NCBI GenBank assembly: GCA_002293585.1
Contig: DBDM01000216.1
Span: 19,728 to 26,704, forward strand
Source of the DNA: Bacteroidales bacterium UBA932
GTDB taxonomy: Bacteria; Bacteroidota; Bacteroidia; Bacteroidales; UBA932
Length of the DNA: 6,977 bases
Direction: 5' to 3'
Positions 6,034 through 6,977 of the stretch are shown piece by piece. A program made the translations under genes and the position numbers. Each line of letters opens with the position of its first letter. Within the stretch, counting starts at the first letter, position 1. The notes beneath the pieces were generated by a model, which did no database searches, was not told the DNA's origin, and worked only from the letters and a program-made list of their open reading frames with translations.

Positions 6034-6399
6034 TTAGAGTACCTCCGGTGCTAATGAAACAATTTTCATGTAGTTTTCGCGCAGTTCGCGAGCCACAGGT
6101 CCAAAAATACGGCTACCGCGAATTTCACCTTGTGCGTTTAACAGCACGCAGGCGTTATCATCAAAGCGGATATACGAACCGTCGGGACGGCGGATTTCTT
6201 TTTTAGTGCGAACGACAACGGCTTTAGACACGGAGCCTTTTTTAGCGTCGCCGCCGGGCAGTGCGTTTTTCACGGACACTACGATCTTGTCGCCAATGCT
6301 GGCATAACGGCGGCCCGTACCACCGAGTACACGGATGCAAAGCACTTCTTTTGCACCGCTGTTGTCAGCCACTTGTAAGCGAGATTCTTGTTGTATCAT
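6034..6399 (-). CDS. rplN: 50S ribosomal protein L14 (uL14)
   Basis: Large-subunit protein that contacts 16S rRNA (bridges B5 and B8) and is the docking site of the silencing factor RsfS in bacteria that have it. The 121-residue product shows [18 protein letters not shown] (1-18), [21 protein letters not shown] (24-44), the signature [28 protein letters not shown] (60-87), and [27 protein letters not shown] (95-121), all in normal order. The start lies two bases after the rpsQ stop with no SD motif, implying coupling to rpsQ. Only one start makes sense. Confidence 0.98.
   Translation of the reverse strand: MIQQESRLQVADNSGAKEVLCIRVLGGTGRRYASIGDKIVVSVKNALPGGDAKKGSVSKAVVVRTKKEIRRPDGSYIRFDDNACVLLNAQGEIRGSRIFGPVARELRENYMKIVSLAPEVL
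6041..6046 (-). promoter_or_regulatory. Shine-Dalgarno sequence for rplX inside rplN
   Basis: The minus strand reads GGAGGT, then eight bases (ACTCTAAG), then the rplX ATG. The site overlaps codons for the last residues of L14 (P-E-V-L), a C terminus that is often conserved. The match may therefore be partly imposed by the protein, but its spacing is ideal. Confidence 0.6.
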
Positions 6400-6401
6400 G
6401 G

Positions 6402-6656
6402 CTATTTAACTTTTTCTACGATTTCTACTAATCTCCAACATTTTGATTTGCTCAGCGGACGAGTTTCCATGATGCGAACGGTATCTCCTTCGCTGCATTC
6501 GTTTTTCTCGTCATGGGCAACAAATTTTGTGGTTTTGTTTACGAATTTTCCGTAAATAGGGTGCTTCACTTTACGATGCACGGCAACTACGATGGATTTG
6601 TCCATTTTGTTGCTTACCACCAACCCTGTTCTTTCTTTTCTAAGGTTTCTTTCCAT
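6402..6656 (-). CDS. rpsQ: 30S ribosomal protein S17 (uS17)
   Basis: Small-subunit protein of the OB-fold class that binds 16S rRNA early and helps body assembly. The 84-residue product has [21 protein letters not shown] (6-26), [23 protein letters not shown] (28-50) and the family signature [23 protein letters not shown] (57-79). The length is normal for a bacterial S17. The ATG is preceded by AGGAA six bases upstream, a weak SD that overlaps the rpmC TAG stop. Nine bases separate the two genes. The gene ends with TAG. Confidence 0.98.
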   Translation of the reverse strand: MERNLRKERTGLVVSNKMDKSIVVAVHRKVKHPIYGKFVNKTTKFVAHDEKNECSEGDTVRIMETRPLSKSKCWRLVEIVEKVK

Positions 6657-6665
6657 GGTTAATTC

Positions 6666-6863
6666 CTATTTACTTTCGTTTTCTTTTTGGTTCAACACGG
6701 TAAGCATGCGCGCAATGTTTTTGCGGGCTTTACCGATCTTTGAAGTGTCTTCTAGAGGCGATACTGCATGATTTACTTTCATGCGCACAAGGTTCGCTTT
6801 CTCGGCATCGAGGCGTTCCTTGAGGTCTTTTACCGACAGCTCGCGTAGTTCGGGAGTTTTCAT
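6666..6863 (-). CDS. rpmC: 50S ribosomal protein L29 (uL29)
   Basis: Small two-helix protein at the polypeptide exit of the large subunit, next to L23, where trigger factor and the translocon dock. The 65-residue product has the N-terminal helix with ELRELSVKDLKERLDAEKANLVRMK (5-29) and the second helix DTSKIGKARKNIARMLTVLNQKE (39-61), matching the family's conserved I.K.R..IAR..TVL pattern. It begins 21 bases after rplP in an A/T-rich spacer with no SD. The order rplP-rpmC-rpsQ is that of the S10 operon end. Confidence 0.97.
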   Translation of the reverse strand: MKTPELRELSVKDLKERLDAEKANLVRMKVNHAVSPLEDTSKIGKARKNIARMLTVLNQKENESK

Positions 6864-6884
6864 GTATAATTAATTATTATTTTA

Positions 6885-6977
6885 TTATTCTACGTAGTCG
6901 CGACGCACAATGAATTTGGTAGTCACGGGTAATTTCTGTGCGCCTAAGCGAAGTGCTTCTTTGGCTACTTCCATGGG
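6885..6977 (-). CDS. rplP: 50S ribosomal protein L16 (uL16), C-terminal end only
   Basis: L16 lies near the A site and peptidyl-transferase centre of the large subunit. Only the last 30 codons are inside the window; the gene runs off the right edge and the start is not seen. The minus strand translates from base 6977 as [20 protein letters not shown], followed by [10 protein letters not shown], then TAA and a second in-frame TAA. The [16 protein letters not shown] pattern is the conserved C-terminal part of L16, and the RRDYVE tail is, from memory, typical of Bacteroidota. The position just before rpmC agrees with the standard gene order. Confidence 0.95.
   Translation of the reverse strand, partial: PMEVAKEALRLGAQKLPVTTKFIVRRDYVE

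Larger units (their letters stand above)
1..6977 (-). other. spc-type ribosomal protein operon with S10-operon tail
   Basis: Fifteen genes run on one strand in the conserved order L16-L29-S17-L14-L24-L5-S14-S8-L6-L18-S5-L30-L15-SecY-Map. Spacers range from a one-base overlap to 92 bases, and no convincing promoter or hairpin-plus-T-run terminator is visible between genes, so I infer one polycistronic transcript that enters at the right edge and leaves at the left edge. The absence of an S10/spc boundary promoter between rplP and rpsN suggests the two classical operons are fused here, as in many non-enteric bacteria. By family knowledge infA, rpmJ, rpsM, rpsK, rpsD, rpoA and rplQ would be expected to follow map, and rpsC, rplV and rpsS to precede rplP. 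Neither set is inside the window. Confidence 0.93.

Noticed and set aside
1..6977. A hidden novel system, mobile element or horizontally acquired insert in the cluster
   Set aside because: Every stretch above 92 bases is filled by an intact, recognisable core gene in canonical order on one strand. There are no extra genes, no inverted-repeat pairs and no obvious change in composition.

Overview
This window is a core ribosomal-protein gene cluster: the spc operon type, with the tail of the S10 operon at its upstream end. Every gene lies on the minus strand, so transcription runs from the right edge (6977) to the left edge (1). In transcription order the genes are rplP (L16, 3' end only), rpmC (L29), rpsQ (S17), rplN (L14), rplX (L24), rplE (L5), rpsN (S14), rpsH (S8), rplF (L6), rplR (L18), rpsE (S5), rpmD (L30), rplO (L15), secY and map. 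I see no RNA gene, insertion sequence, CRISPR array, phage gene or convincing terminator.

The organism is most likely a member of the phylum Bacteroidota, perhaps Bacteroidales or a related order. This rests on family resemblance from memory: the L5 core with its NQGVG..VADKK pattern, the C-terminal VRRDYVE of L16, and the SecY stretch around IFALGIMPYISAS. Gene order agrees, because secY is followed directly by map with no adk between them. Several starts also lack a Shine-Dalgarno (SD) sequence and have A/T-rich upstream regions, as is usual in that phylum. I cannot name a genus.

Right third (about 4826-6977): L16, L29, S17, L14, L24, L5 and S14 are packed with spacers of 21 bases or fewer, and L24 and L5 overlap by one base (TAATG). 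Middle (about 2184-4758): S8, L6, L18, S5, L30 and L15 follow, with the more open spacers (67, 33, 15, 11, 13 and 40 bases). Left third (1-2180): secY, the translocon channel, is followed by a 92-base spacer holding a short 7-base tandem repeat, then map, the methionine aminopeptidase that trims nascent chains. The logic is that of the classical operon: ribosome parts, the channel that docks on the ribosome exit, and the first enzyme acting on the emerging chain are made together.

I found no undescribed system here. The points worth a second look are modest. Strong SD sequences sit before only some genes, most strikingly rpmD. L5 has an N-terminal extension of about 22 residues. There is a CAGTTGG-like tandem array before map, an A/T-rich direct repeat between rpsH and rplF, and a comparatively long spacer between rpsN and rpsH.
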